From assembly GCA_023159155.1 (NCBI GenBank), contig JAJNNX010000015.1:248001-312000 (forward strand): DNA of 64,000 nucleotides, in the 5' to 3' direction. Under the pieces are notes generated by a model. It did no database searches. It was given only the letters and a program-made list of their open reading frames with translations, and was not told the origin of the DNA. Position numbers and translations under genes: made by a program. The stretch's first letter is position 1. Every line of letters begins with the position of its first letter. Positions 22,564 to 35,288 of the stretch are shown here, piece after piece. The stretch is from Ustulina deusta (lineage: Eukaryota; Ascomycota; Sordariomycetes; Xylariales; Xylariaceae).

Positions 22564-23928
22564 TTAAGAGCTCTGTACGAGATCCTTCTTGAGCGTACCC
22601 ATAAACTGCTTCTTCTCGGCAGGGGTCTGGAAAGCCCCGTGACCAAACTCCGACGACGTGTCGATCCACTTCAACTGGACCTTTTCCAGCGCCTTTCTTG
22701 AGGTGTGAATGAACATGGACTTGCGGAGGGTCATAACCCGCTTCTTGACACCAGGGATAGAGCCCTTGACCATGACGAAGTCGTTCTTCACGTCACCATA
22801 GCGGACGAAACCACCAAGACTATTGTTCACAGTTAGCTTGACATCCTGATAAGTGGACAAATAAGTGATTCTTACGGAGTGATGGTCTTCTTAGTGATAT
22901 CCTGCTCAGTAGAGGCGTTACCCTCGTCGTCACCCTTGCCGATGCGGTAGATCTTGTGGTTAACCGATGTACGGTGGTGGTAACCCATCTGACCTGCACG
23001 GGCAACAGTCCACTGGACGTGGGACGGATGCCAGGCACCGATACAAGCAACCTTGCGGAGACCCTTGTGTGTCTTACGCGGCAGCTTCTTGGTACCCCAA
23101 CGGGCAGTGACACCGTTGAAACCGTGACCCTTGGTGACGGCAATGACATCGATCACCTCGTCCTGCTCGAAGATGGAGTCGATGCTGACGGGTTTCTCGA
23201 AGAGACCGTGGCCGAAGGCGACCTTGTCGGCGACGGAGCCACCGTTGACTTGGATCTCCATAAGGTGGGACTTCTTCTGCTTCAAGGGGGTCTTGCGGAT
23301 CTGGGTGTGGGCGAGCACACGGACGACAGTGCAGTACTTCTTGATGCGCTCGAGCTCACGGGTGACGGAGGCGCCACTGCTCTCGGAGTGCTTCTTGGCG
23401 TACTTGGTGAAGGCCTTCTTCTTGCTCTTGTACCAGTTCTTGTAGAAGCGACGCTTGACCTCGTCACTCAAGTGCTCGGCCCAAACGGTGGTGAGGGATC
23501 GCAGACCACGGGGAGTCTCGATGTAGCCCACAAGACCAACAACGATCATCTGTCACAAGATGTTAGCCATAGGCACAGAGCCAAGCGGGCTGCGTTGTTC
23601 GTACAGGTGGGGTATCAATGATGGAGACGGCCTCAACAATCTCCTTCTTGTGCGACTTCGCGCCGGGTCGGTCGAGGTCACGGACGATGGTCGTCATGCC
23701 GGCCTTGTAGCCCATGGCGGCGGTGAGGTGGACGGGCTTCTTGGGGTCGTCCTTGGGGAAACTGCATGGCAATTGGGGTCAGGCGCCGACACTTTTTGGA
23801 CGAGATCTCGGGATTGATGAGGTTGCCTGAACTTACGACTTGACCTTTCCTCGGTGACGAGCAGCACGCTTTCGCGGCAGGAAAGCCAGCGAACCGTGGC
23901 GAGGCGCCTCGAACTTACGGTGCGACAT
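22564..23928 (-). CDS. rpl3: 60S ribosomal protein L3 (uL3)
   Basis: Four minus-strand exons, 23928-23837, 23761-23605, 23549-22876 and 22819-22564, give 392 residues, the normal size. The start [20 protein letters not shown] is the canonical eukaryotic L3 N terminus, extending towards the peptidyl-transferase centre. Junctions restore [21 protein letters not shown] and [11 protein letters not shown]. The central loop [22 protein letters not shown] and the segment [25 protein letters not shown] contain the Trp finger and the conserved His of the uL3 basic thumb. The introns are early and short, as usual for fungal ribosomal protein genes. Confidence 0.97.
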
Positions 23929-24613
23929 CTTCGATTGATTCCCTGTTGTTCGTAGAAGAAGTCAACCGGTTGGCGTGGGATGGAGGATTGGAGGAGAGGG
24001 AAAATGCTCGAGGTGGAAAATGTTTGCTTCGCATGCATTTGGCGGTCCACGCACAACACCGGATTGATTGTGTGTGGATCAAAACCCCGGAAAATAGCCG
24101 GTCTGCGAGGAATCCACCTGTAATGCTAAACTAGAGCCCTTATCGATAGGTAAGGAGACACGCGAGACCTGTAAGCTCGGGCTCAAGCGAGAGGTGTCGA
24201 GGTACATGCAGGTGAGCTACCTAGGTACCTAGTATGTAGGTGCATTACCTCGTCGAGTAGAATATATCCTTATTTCCCTCTGCGATGAACTTTGACTCGT
24301 TTTAGGAGTATTTAATCACATGCTTTCGATCCAATTATCAGGTACCTAACACAACACATCATACGCAAAAAACTAATATTAGCTAATTTAAAATTGTTTT
24401 ATATTGAGCAATAATGTCGTGAGAGTTAAATAAAAGCACTTCACAAGGAGTTGTGCAATGCTCCCCGCAAGGTTTCCTCTCCTTGTGAGAGGTACACTAC
24501 ACTCACCTTGCCTTTATACACTGTAACATGAATTGATATAAGAAAGGGTATGTGCGCATAAAGTCCAATTCGGCCTCTCCGTAAACAACCCCTGTTGAAT
24601 AAATCCTCCCCGC
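23929..24613. other. Intergenic region (rpl3 promoter and SSN6 3' flank)
   Basis: Includes TACCTAGGTACCTAG-type words at 24219-24243 and an AT-rich stretch around 24360-24440. No gene is recognised. Confidence 0.55.
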
Positions 24614-27593
24614 CTAGGCACTCTCTGTCTTCGGGTTTGGACCCATCATACCGTTCATTCCGGCGCTAGTGGGCGTCGTAGTCTTCATATCTCCTGAGGC
24701 TGATGCTGGACCTGATGTTGGTCCTCCAGGTCCTACTTTCTTCTCCTCTTCGCCGCTATCATCGTAGTCTTCATCGACATCCATCTTGCGAGCAGCGCGT
24801 TCAGGCTCATTCATCTGTGGAGGAGCAGGTGCAGATGGATGCTCTAGCCTTGACCTGTCCTCTTGAGTGTACTCCTTAGAAGCTGGGCTAGGCTGTGGGG
24901 GTTCATGCAGGATACCAGGCATGGGCGACGGCCCTGATTGCATGGGAGGCAAATGGTTAGGTGGCATTGTATGAGCTGGAGGGTGATGGGCTGCTTCCGA
25001 TGGGTGATAGCCTTCGTTGCCGTGCCTTTGCTCGTCAGCACGTCGCATCTCCTCGGCACGTCTCTGATCCTCTCGGCGCTCCTCCATTCGGCGATCCTCG
25101 AAGCGATGGCTCTCGGGGGAGCGGCGGTAAGGATCTCGGGGTGGAGTTGATGGGCGTCGGTGGGTCACATCGTGCATGCGTGACCTGTTTTCCTCACTGG
25201 CAGGTTTTTTCAAGGCAGGCTCGTCTTCCCACTCTCGCATTCTCTTTGAGACCACAGATGGAGGTCGCTCGTCACGATGCATCTCCGGACCCATCGGGCC
25301 TTTTGGTGGCATGGGGCCACCACTGTCCATTCCTGGCTCCTGATGGTGTGAGTAGGGAGGTTGATGCTGTGGGTAAGCTGACTTGGGGGACGGCATGCGA
25401 TTATCATGTATTGGTCGTTGCTGCTCAGAGCGTGGAGAACCCGCTCTATAAGGCATCAAACTATGTGGCTGGGGAGCACCATTTGGTGGACCATTTCCCT
25501 GGCCTATACTGGCAGGCGTGGGTGTGTAGCTGGAGTTTATCACTCGGGCTGGACCCGGGCCACCCTGAGCCGGTGGAGGTGGTTGCTGAGGAGGACCAGA
25601 CAGTGGTGGTGGGCCATATTGTGACGACGACGGAGGGGAAGGCCCTCTTCGGATGGGCGCCGGACCAGGTCGATTAGGCTCTCCGTAAGGTCTCATCTCA
25701 GGACGGGGGCTTGGTTGACGCGGTAGAGGAGGTGCCGGCCCCCGAAATGGCTCCCGTTGTTCGTAAGGGTTCGGCGGCTGTGGAGGGTTGATATCACTAG
25801 TTCGTTGACCCCAGCCGTTAGCAGCGGCGGGCCCGGGTGGCGGTCTGTGTGAGGTGCTAGGTCCAGATTGCTGAATTGGACCAGAGCCTGGCCAAGAAGG
25901 CGCCTGTGGCCCTTGAGCTCCATAAGATTGGGGATGGACGTCTGTTGGCACGGCCTGGGGAATGTTGCTCCCTGGTGTTTGACCTTGACGGAGGAGCTGC
26001 AATCTCGCTTTGATATGGGGATTGGCGGGGTCCAATTCGGCCGCCCTCTGGTACGCGTCCAGGGCATCCGTGATCTGGTTATTGCACGATTCATACTGAA
26101 TGGTTGTCAACGCGTGCTTGGACGAGTCACTGAAGCGAAGGGGAAACTTACCAAGGTGCCCAGATCATACCAAACCTCCGATATATATGGGTTCAAGCGT
26201 ATAGCGCGAGAATATGCATCTAGCGCATCGCGATACTGGTTAATCTGGTAGTATAGAACGCCAATCGAACACCAGAAAGTGGGATTGCGGCCGTCACGGT
26301 ACACAGCTTGTTGGTATGCTTCATACGCCTTGGGATATTTTTGTTGTGACATGTAACATCGACCAAGGAGATACCAGCTTTGGGCATCGCCATTGTCTAA
26401 TACACGTAAGAATTTTCCCCGACTCCCTCGAATAGGGTCTACTTACCCGCAGCGACAGACTTTTCAAGATACTCTATTGCTCGCTCTTGCGTCTGGAAGG
26501 AGCTACTTTGTTGGTGATGCAGCCAACCAAGCTGTTGTAGGACCTTTGCATGGTTTGGATCACGATCGAGAACTCGGCCATAGGCCGCTTTGGCACTATC
26601 ATACTACGAAATGCTCAGCACCGATTTGAGATTTATGCGAATTTTACCCACGTCTTTTTGCTGCTCGTGCACATGACCAATCTGAAACCAAATATCCTCC
26701 TCCGTCAACGGGGGAGGAGGAGAGTTCACAATATATTTAAAACACTGTAAATTGTCAGTTAACGTAGCTCGGACCCATCTAGTCTAAACATACCTCCAAA
26801 CTCTGTCCATATTTAGACTGTTGTTTGTATATTATACCAAGTCGAAAGTATATCTCATTTGCTTTCTCAAAGTCCGGTTGCATTTGCATGACTTGAGAGA
26901 AAGCCTCTTCGGCATGGTCGAGAGACCCGTACCGATCGTACAAAATACCAATACCGTACCAAAGTTTAGGTTCCTGTTTAATGTTAGAGAGGGCAGGATC
27001 AGGTAAGTGATAGGATCTACCTTGGGGTTTGCCAAGTTGATGAGCGCATTCTGGTAAGCAGCATATGCTTGCTGTAAATCATCCATCATGAGGTAGCAAT
27101 GTCCTATCATATATCATCAGTCAGGTGGTACTAATCAATGTAGATAGCACAAGCAGAGCCTACCCAGACTTCCCCAGACCTCCCCATTTTGCGAATCTAT
27201 TTTGAGAATTGCTTGCAAGAATTCGACTGCTTTGTGAAACTCTTCGCGGGTTCGGAGGATTAGACTGATGGCATTCATGGCTGGGACCGAGTTCGGGTTC
27301 GCGTTAAGAGCACGCTCATAGGCTTGCATCGCGTCGTCCAGATTGCCAAGCAACTCGGAGAAGCTACCTGCCGTGGATGTTAGTTAATCAACGTCACGCC
27401 CCCCTTCTCGCGATTCCGAATTCAATTTACCAATTTGCATCCATAAGGATTCAGTTACGGCTACCATGTGGCGCGATGGCGTCCATTGAGTTCCCTGGGC
27501 GGGACCTGCAGGAGCTGGCGGGCCATGATGCTGCATTTGCATCGCCATCTGCGGCGACGGGTGATGATTGGCCATGTTAGGCCTCAAATCCAT
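24614..27593 (-). CDS. SSN6: TPR general corepressor Ssn6/Cyc8
   Basis: Eight minus-strand exons, 27593-27431, 27367-27164, 27103-27021, 26973-26794, 26744-26652, 26603-26447, 26396-26152 and 26095-24614, all join in frame to give 868 residues. After a Gln/Pro/His-rich start (MDLRPNMANHH) come about ten TPR repeats to residue 410. Recognisable ones are LDDAMQAYERALNANPNSVPAMNAI, MMDDLQQAYAAYQNAL, YGSLDHAEEAFSQVMQ, YPKAYEAYQQAVYRDGRNPT and TDALDAYQRAAELDPANPH. The last 440 residues, all in exon 8, are Pro/Gln/Arg-rich and disordered, with an acidic DVDEDYDDSGEEE stretch near the end. Ssn6 bridges DNA-bound repressors to Tup1 in the nucleus, including in glucose repression. Introns fall inside TPR motifs. 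A TGAGTCA word lies about 50 bp upstream of the ATG. Confidence 0.95.
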
Positions 27594-27640
27594 AGACACG
27601 ATGCCGAGGTAAGGCGAGTCGAGAATCCAATCGCTAGCGA

Positions 27641-27647
27641 TGAGTCA
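27641..27647 (-). promoter_or_regulatory. TGAGTCA (AP-1/CpcA-type) word near SSN6 start
   Basis: The near-palindromic bZIP core lies 48 bp upstream of the SSN6 ATG. It could lie in the 5' leader rather than the promoter, so function is uncertain. Confidence 0.3.
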
Positions 27648-30600
27648 CGAATACGTACTTCGGGAGTGAGGTTCCCAAGATGGACCCAAACCCGCAGTCG
27701 ACAAGGTCTAAGTTCTGAGGCGCGTTACGTAGGCAGGTGACGACGGAAATGAATCCGACTACCGACCTCGAGCAATGGCGCTGGAGGAGGCAGGTTTGGT
27801 GATGGAGAAAATAGGAACGGTTACCAAGGGCAGAATCGGACTGCTCCTTCAGTTGATGCTGATAGGCTGTTGGGCCTATTAAGCGCATGCGCTGAACATG
27901 ACCGACGACCCGAAATTGCTAGATGGTGAAGGAGTAGACGTACTGTCTAGCAATAGAGTTTTCGGAAAAGACTGATAACCAGAACAACCAAGCTTTGGTC
28001 GTAGTTCAAGTGTGCTGAAGGTAAGGGGGAGGGGGATGACAGGCGGTGGACGACGAGAGAGACAACAAGAGATGGTCGGCTCGCCCCAGGAGTTTTCGAA
28101 AGGGCATTGCCCCTTCGCTCCATGGCTATCTACCCTTACCCACGAATGGTGCTTTCGACAGAGAGACAACCGGTCCAGGGGCGCAAGTGGATTTGTGGGG
28201 CGAAGGGAGGGGAGGGTTCAAGTGTTCCCGGAACATGATGTCGTGAGAGCGTTTGTACATGCCATGTACCTGCTGGGTACTTGCATCCGCATGGGTAGGG
28301 GTGGGTAGTGTGAGGTACGTAGTGTACACCATGGCAGGCCTCGCCTGCCAAGGCTGCTGTAGCTGACCTATCGACACTACATGTACCCACACTACATGCA
28401 CTAGCAGAAGCAGGTATACCGACAGTACTGAGAGTAGTACTGTGGGTAGTACTGTGGGTAGGTCCTGAGGATTTTAATGGGTCCCGGCTTAGTGTGGATC
28501 GTGTACCCGCATTTCGTCGTTCCTTCTGTGCTCTTATGAAACCCATGCTTGGCTAAATAAATCTAATCTGGCAGGCAGGAGGCGGTAGACAGGATACGTA
28601 GGGCGGGTACTGGGCGGGAAATGGCGTAAACAACCGCACCAGTGGCGGCCCTGGCTTTTTCTTTTATTATTAGTCTTGCAGTATTACAGATGAGGTGAAC
28701 ATTTAGGTAGGTATTGCCTCTTCTTACCCTTCCTGCTGGATGATTGTATCTACGCTGCACTACACCGCACTACACTATGCGTCTAGTTTCCCCTGAACTG
28801 GCTGTGTATTGTTGATTCGTACACTGCTTCATCCGTTTCCTACATTCCACACTACCTACTCGTAGTGTCCATCCAATGTCGCTCCTGGAAGGCTCACCCG
28901 AACAGGTTTATGTCATTCGGCTACACTGCGAGTAACCTGAATGCTGGGCATTTGCCAAACTTAGCATCTCCCATCTTGTCATCGAATATGGCCCAAAGAG
29001 TAGTGGCGATGTCTTCAATTTACATCAAGTGGTTGGCTGGCACTCACCGCTTCGACAGGTCACCTGGGTCTTGGGTCTGTGTCTTGTTGCACAGCGTTCA
29101 GACAATGCCAATAGGTAACAGCCCTATCTTGGGCGTGGAGCTCTGTTGTCGTTTGAGGTTACTGGTTCCCGTCCTTCGGCTTCGCTTGCCGCTTCCTTCT
29201 GTCTTCGTTGGTGGACAGGCAGACAGAGAGGATGGGAAGAGTTTCATGGTTGTCCTGAGCCCCGACATCGAAACTGTCGAAAACCTGGGCACCCGCGTGA
29301 CGGGGGATAGCGCGAGTCATCCCCGTAGCGCCTCGCTGCTGTGGACGATGATGTGCGCCGCACGCTGGGTCCCACGTTGGATACATTAACCTTGATCGAC
29401 TTAGACTCGCAAGGGTTCCGCCTGCCGTTCCTGATGAGACTACCTAGGTAGTGTACACTACATCAAAGGTACCTCGCGCCACTTGCCAGTGCGGGTCGCG
29501 TAAGTGTTGCGACCATTCCCAAATTTGGTTTTCTCCGCCGGGTCGCGGCTCGGACGGATTCGCTTTTACCTTGCCGCTTGACCTGGACGAGCCCCAATAG
29601 ACAATGTTTGGCGGGCTTGCGGCTTGCAGGGTTTGGCTGGGGAGGGGGGGCGCGTCGGTGGTCATGTTGCAGCTCTTGGCACAGAACCAATGCCACGCAC
29701 GCACTTTTCTCATTCCACTGAACCCCAAGGAGGGACCATCTGAAATTGAGGCACGCTTATCTGACTCGGAGTATTCATCCTCATTGAATATTTGTTATGG
29801 TCCTTGCCAGCGCAGCAACAACTACCCAATATGGCTAAGCGTGTGCAATGGAGCCTTGTCTTTGATGACTGCATTAAAAGTGCCTTACACTACATACCTA
29901 TTCTAACATTTCAATTCTGCTTATTCTATTGCTCAACACAGTCTAATTGTCTGGTCGCAATCATAAGCCGGTGGGACATAGTGATGACAGCATTACCAGT
30001 AATTGTATCTTAGGTTTGCGGGATTAGTGTGAATGTCGACAACTAGGCCAGACTGATAGACTGAACGTTGTTGCGTTAGTCCTGCACCGTAGGCGTGCGG
30101 CGTGCTGTGCCTAATATGCGCACGAGATCTTCATGCACTTGTGATGAACCAACGCGTTGTCATGGTACGTACTACGACCTATTCTGCTGCGACGGGTTCA
30201 TAGTGTAGTGTGGTTAGCAGGTATTTAATAGAGGGTGGGCCTCGCTCGTATAAAGGCCTGTCCCCCTATGCGCATACCGGAATTTCTGGCAGTGGATGCT
30301 CCCGTCTGTATCTGTCCTGTCGATCACTTGGTATTCCTATACTACTATGCAACGAATTGCATAGCAGGCAGCTGAAGCACCAAGACGGACAGGGGACACG
30401 CTCCAGCTCTAGTCGGGTCAGATCAGCTCATAATCCGTCGCATGATAATTTCCTTCTCTTTGACCACCAGCTGCCCTAAGCAACGCGAATCTGAGGTAAG
30501 ACTAACAGAGGCAGGTTCACTCGCGTCCAAGGCGTTGGGAAACTTGGGAAAGGAATAGGTAGTGTAGATTTTCCTCCATGACCAATCTCGTCATCTCCCG

Positions 30601-33600
30601 AAAATCTCTAGAAACGCCGAGCTTGTGGCACCCGCACTAACGAATTGTGGGCATAGAAGGAGGGGGGAGGATCAAGGCGTTCTGGGAGTCAAGGGAGTAT
30701 AGGTGGTACTATACACTGCACTAGGCAACGGAAAAGGTTAAGCCCCCAAAAATAAAATCAAACAAAAATAAACGCCGGGCGAAAAGGATCTTCATCTCGC
30801 TGCCAAGGTGGTATATATCGGCAGAACTATCGCGGTTCTAGAAAGTCCCACGTGTTATGCTTTTTCTCCCACTCGTATTCCCTTATACCTTATCTCTTGA
30901 ACCTTTGTGCTACGGCTCATGAGTAGCGCTTACCGTCGCTATGAAGCATACAACGCAGGGTAGGTTGGTCCGAAGGCATATGATTGTTTGGTAGCGAGCT
31001 TGTTTTCACCATCGCAATCTGGGGTTTCATCTAAGGTACTTGGGTGATTTGTCGTAGTTGGTGCAGCCCCTGCTGCTATTGCTTTTTGGCGCGCTTCCGA
31101 AATGTGTTCAACCGAGTACAAACAAACCACTCAATATCGCTACTGCCAGCGGTAGCCCTGTTCCTGATGGTAAAGTGACAGATCTGAGTATGGCACGAGT
31201 GTCGATAGCTTTGTAACCTGCATCGCTGCGAGTCGGTTGCATGTGCAGATAAAAGCGTCGGTTGGCGACCACTATTGTCACTAACTGCTGTAGGTGTAGC
31301 TGCATACTTTGATCATACAGCCATTCTCCTGCTAGCTAGGTTGGTGTAGTGCACAATGTGTTCGCGAGCTGGCACCAGCTACTTTCGGCTATGTGAGTGT
31401 CATGAGCTAGCTCTTGGCAATCTAGATTGATTGATTACTCTGAGGAGTTTAGGGGTGTGTCGATCGGCCTTAACAAATGAGGGGCGTGAAACAGGCTTGT
31501 CCGTCAGGCAGTAGGGATAAACGCCTGTGCGTCGCCACCGCAGCGCGCATGTCGACGAGATGGTGGCAGGGAAGGGGAGTTCGTTCAGCGGGATACCACA
31601 TGTTTGGAGAGACGAACATTCGAAAGCCAGGCGCTCATCAGAGGTCAGCTTGGATGGAGGCATGAATGAATAATCAGTGCTAATAAGTCATTCGAAGAGT
31701 GCCTCTAAGTGGTTGGGGTTACCTGCCTACCTAGGCAGACGTGCAAATGAAAAGGAAAGGGGTGTAGATAGATAGCCCTGCTTGGCCGGACAGTACAGAT
31801 GTATTTATATAGTTATACCTAGTCCGTAGACCAGGTAAGTCTGCATCATATGCACGACCGACCAACTCGCACCCCGTATGCGGTGTATGTAAGTAGTATG
31901 TAAGTAGGGTACCAGTAGGTAAGTAATATATGTATGGTGCTTGCGGAAGGGAGGCGTTGAGTTTGGATGTTCAACCCAACCCAACCATCAAGGAGGTACA
32001 TCACACTACAGTACCTACACTACGCTACTATATGCACTACCATGTAGGCATGTCCACTAGGTAGGTACACTACAGAAAAAGCGCCGATAGATATGCGCCG
32101 CATCTCACGCATGCACTACTGCATCCGTTGCTAGCATTCTTCAAGGTTCAGGTCTGACCTGACACCTCAGTCGGTCTGGGTTGACAGCGTCCCACATTTG
32201 GGTGCCTATCTAGCCTGTTCTAGATCCCACACCCTCCCTGGAAGTTGCCCACCAGACACCACACCCGGACGCGGATGTGCATGTTGCATGTGTATGAGTG
32301 GAGCCGCCCGATACTACCCACATACATACTGATGTGTGGATGTGGGCATCCTCCGACTGGGGCTCGGTTGGTCTGAGTGAGGGCGCATCGTAGGTGCGCT
32401 TGTCATTCGACCATGACAGTGCTGTAGTACATAGTACGTGCGTCGATAGACGTTGTGTCACGCATCATGTGCTGTTGGTAAGTGTGCTTCAATGTATAGG
32501 ACCTATCCGCGCCTTCGCATGCACACCTGCAAGCAGGTTGCAGACGGTGCTTGGATACCGGTAGTTCATCAGACTATCTGGAAGGTACCGACAGGATAGC
32601 ACTGTATATCGCCTTGGATGGGGGCATGTCGATGGAGCCTAAGATAATGTATGTCTCTCTGCAAGCGCCACCACCATTACGCACTAATAGTATATTTGAC
32701 TCACCATCCGTCATCATGCTCGATGTGTGCGATACAACAACCCCCGAACGGCTATTACACAGCAGCTCCCACCGGGGCCAACCGCGGCATGCAAGCCACA
32801 AACTATATTAAGTCTGTGACAACACCTGGCTGTCTGCATCATGATGTTTCCACTAACGAGCAGATGGGATGCGTTTGGCCTTCAATCCCCTCCTTGTTGC
32901 ACTTTGTTAGGCAAACTTTGAGTTCAAGGAACGAGATGCGTGCCTTGCAAACGCAAAAGCGAACGGCTGGGAAAGCTCGATATCTCGTTTCTTTTCTTGG
33001 CATGAACTTACTAACATATATAGTGTAGAGTGAGGAGTCTGCTTGGGTGTTGGGTGCACCAAAGAACACGAGGGAACAACAGAACGCCGAGGCAGCAAAC
33101 CGTGTGAGATGCGATGTTGTGCCACGGGGATCTTTAGGTTGTTGGTTGATCGAATCATCGAAACACTGCGGATATTATTTAAAAGATGCTGTCCCCGAAG
33201 GTTTCGGCCTGAGATTGCGCCTACTTCTTACTACCATCGCTCTTTTGCACGCGCAACCACACATCTCGTAACGAGCAACACGATGTTGTTAGAACCAAAG
33301 AAAAAAAAAGGGGATTAAACGCAAGTTGATAACACCTGCACCTGTGCTGCCTTACTCTGATTGCTTTATCTCCCTACTGCTGCTTATTTGATTTGATCGA
33401 GGGCGCTAGACAGGCTAGTCAGACTGTCGTACAACTTTGGACCGTCGCAACTCGAGCGATACCTGTACGCCTGCGCCCAGCCGACCCGGTTGTACTTGTT
33501 CACAGATGCAGTACGACTGAGACAACATATGCTGTCCGCGGACTGGAAAAAGGTACACCGCGTCTGAGAATAAATATCGGCTCTGACACCTGCCAACGTT

Positions 33601-34135
33601 GCACGCCGCTCGAGATTATTTTGAATTGGAGTAGTGTTGCGTTTTAGGGAGTGTCTAAGACGAGGAGAGAATTGAGGATTCAATCGGCAATTTGAAAGTA
33701 GTAGGAGATATCACGTGATTTTATTCTTTCCCCCCTTACGTCCATCTAATATAAATGTTCGCACGACCTTCAACAGGTTCAGCGAGCATCGCCCAAAACT
33801 TTCCTTGCCATCGATCAAAGACCTATTCATTACAAAGATTTGAATGCCTACTTCTCTAGGCTGAGTAGCTCGACGTATTTATACGTCGCAAATAGGCTAC
33901 AGAAACTGGCTGGAGCGAGATCGCCTACTCAACATCAGCCTGTCATTACCGTAGCAGTACATAGCGATGCACCCGATGTCTTCCCATAAAATAAAAAAAG
34001 ACCCAGATGTTGAATACAAGAAGTCCAACTCCAGACAGAGGTATGCTCTTTTAACGAATACAGGAACAATCCAGACTCCGTGCTCGCAGGGTACGAGTTG
34101 GATAGCGCAATTCATCACACGATATAGAGAGTGCT
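27648..34135. other. Gene desert of about 6.5 kb
   Basis: No intact gene is recognised on either strand. The sequence is rich in TAGGTA/TACCTA words and in CACTACA/TGTAGTG words (clusters near 28310-28480, 29440-29465, 31855-32070). A local tandem duplication of TAGTACTGTGGG lies at about 28433-28459, and a GGCAGG/CCTGCC hairpin at about 28333-28351. A decayed membrane-protein tail is listed separately. Most of it may be regulatory sequence or leader of SSN6, or decayed DNA. Confidence 0.5.
30939..31305 (-). pseudogene. Possible relic: membrane helix plus C-terminal tail
   Basis: One minus-strand frame reads SVTLPSGTGLPLAVAILSG and LFVLG then stops; a frame one base away continues with a hydrophilic tail (VEHISEARQKAIAAGAAPTT, then TLDETPDCDGENKLATKQSY) to a TAG at 30939. 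A Gly-rich helix followed by a basic then acidic tail is typical of fungal single-pass membrane proteins. The frame change within the helix suggests a frameshifted relic; chance is not excluded. Confidence 0.25.
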
Positions 34136-35288
34136 TCATGAATCATCCTTTTCGCCACCGTCGTGGTCGGGGTTGTAGTGTGTTTCTCCCAACATGGTCG
34201 CCGGCTCAGATGTCATGGCTGCCTGGACATTGGGATGAGGTTGTGTTTGTACGGTTGGGCCACTCGGTTGAGCAGGCGGTGTACTTCGGGTAGCCGGGCT
34301 GCTAGTAGCGGCATGCAGTCGTTGGTCGAGTACTTTCAATGCAAGAGCCCTCCGCCTTTCGGCTTCGGCCCTCACGCCACCGGGTGCAGCTCGTTGGTGG
34401 AAGTTGTTTCCATGGGCCGCAGATATGTCGGCTTGAGAGAAAGGTGTGCATACTCGCGCAGCTACGAGCATAGTAAAAACTTGGTCTGCCAACGCTGCGA
34501 TGAATGGCTTAGCGGGGGCGGGGAAGAATTCCGAGAAGGCAAAGGTTTCGCTTGCGTCGCCTCGCATCGAAGACGGCTGCGACGAGTCGAGGTCGGGGAA
34601 GACGGTTTTGTAAAAACGCAGGTATGTCCAGCTCGTGAGAAATCCAAGAACGGCCAATGGTAAGCTTGCGCCGGATATCCAGGGTGTTAGGTTCGCAACG
34701 GCGACCAGGGCGATGTAGATCAAAGGAAATCGTGGTACACGCAACGACAATACGCCTCGGAATAGCGTGACCGTGTGAGCAGGCACAAGTTGGCTGAAAG
34801 CGACGAGGAAAGCGATTTGAAGTGGGATGGTGCCGTTGATAGTGGTCAATCTGCAAGCATCCAGGAGTTAGGAACGTCAAGCCAACATTGGCCAATAGCT
34901 GGGCAAAGCAAACTTACGTCCAATCCTCGTTCCGAGTAAGGGTGAACATGGTGACCAGAAGCAAGAAGCACAAGAAATTCGGAACCAGCGATACGACGAG
35001 GAGAAACTTGGCGAACTCCTTGGAGGACCAAGCTCTCTCGAGATACCTCCCCCCATTGAAGAGCGTGACGCCAGCGATGGCCAGGCTAGTAAGATTCTCC
35101 TCGGCCAGAGTCGTCGTGAGAAAAGTCCAAGGGTAGAAAAGAGACAGTTGAGGCACCAGGGTCAACCATTCGATGACAAGGCCGGAGCCGGGGCGGGCTC
35201 TGTGGATGAGGATGCTCGCTAATGATTGTAAACCGAGAACAGCAAGCGCTATGCGGGTGACGGGTGGTATATTGAGTCGCGGCGGCAT
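34136..35288 (-). CDS. TMEM115/DUF1751-like multi-pass membrane protein
   Basis: Two minus-strand exons, 35288-34918 and 34850-34136, join as RNEDWT|LTTINGT (GTAAGT donor, TTGCAG acceptor) to give 361 residues. Hydrophobic helices begin at about residue 10. Characteristic are YPWTFLTTTLAEENL and FNGGRYLERAWSSKEFAKFL, then NGTIPLQIAFLVAFSQLVPAHTV, LRVPRFPLIYI and SWTYLRFYK. The family is rhomboid-like in fold but lacks catalytic Ser and His. TMEM115 proteins sit in the Golgi and affect retrograde transport and glycosylation. The C-terminal 150 residues are cytosolic, Ala/Pro/Thr-rich and low in conservation. No partner gene is nearby. Confidence 0.88.

Noticed and set aside
28865..29389. 174-codon plus-strand open frame in the desert
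   Set aside because: Random-looking composition, no domain, and equally long antisense frames.
34163..34663. 166-codon plus-strand frame over the TMEM115-like gene
   Set aside because: Antisense shadow; the minus strand has conserved membrane segments.
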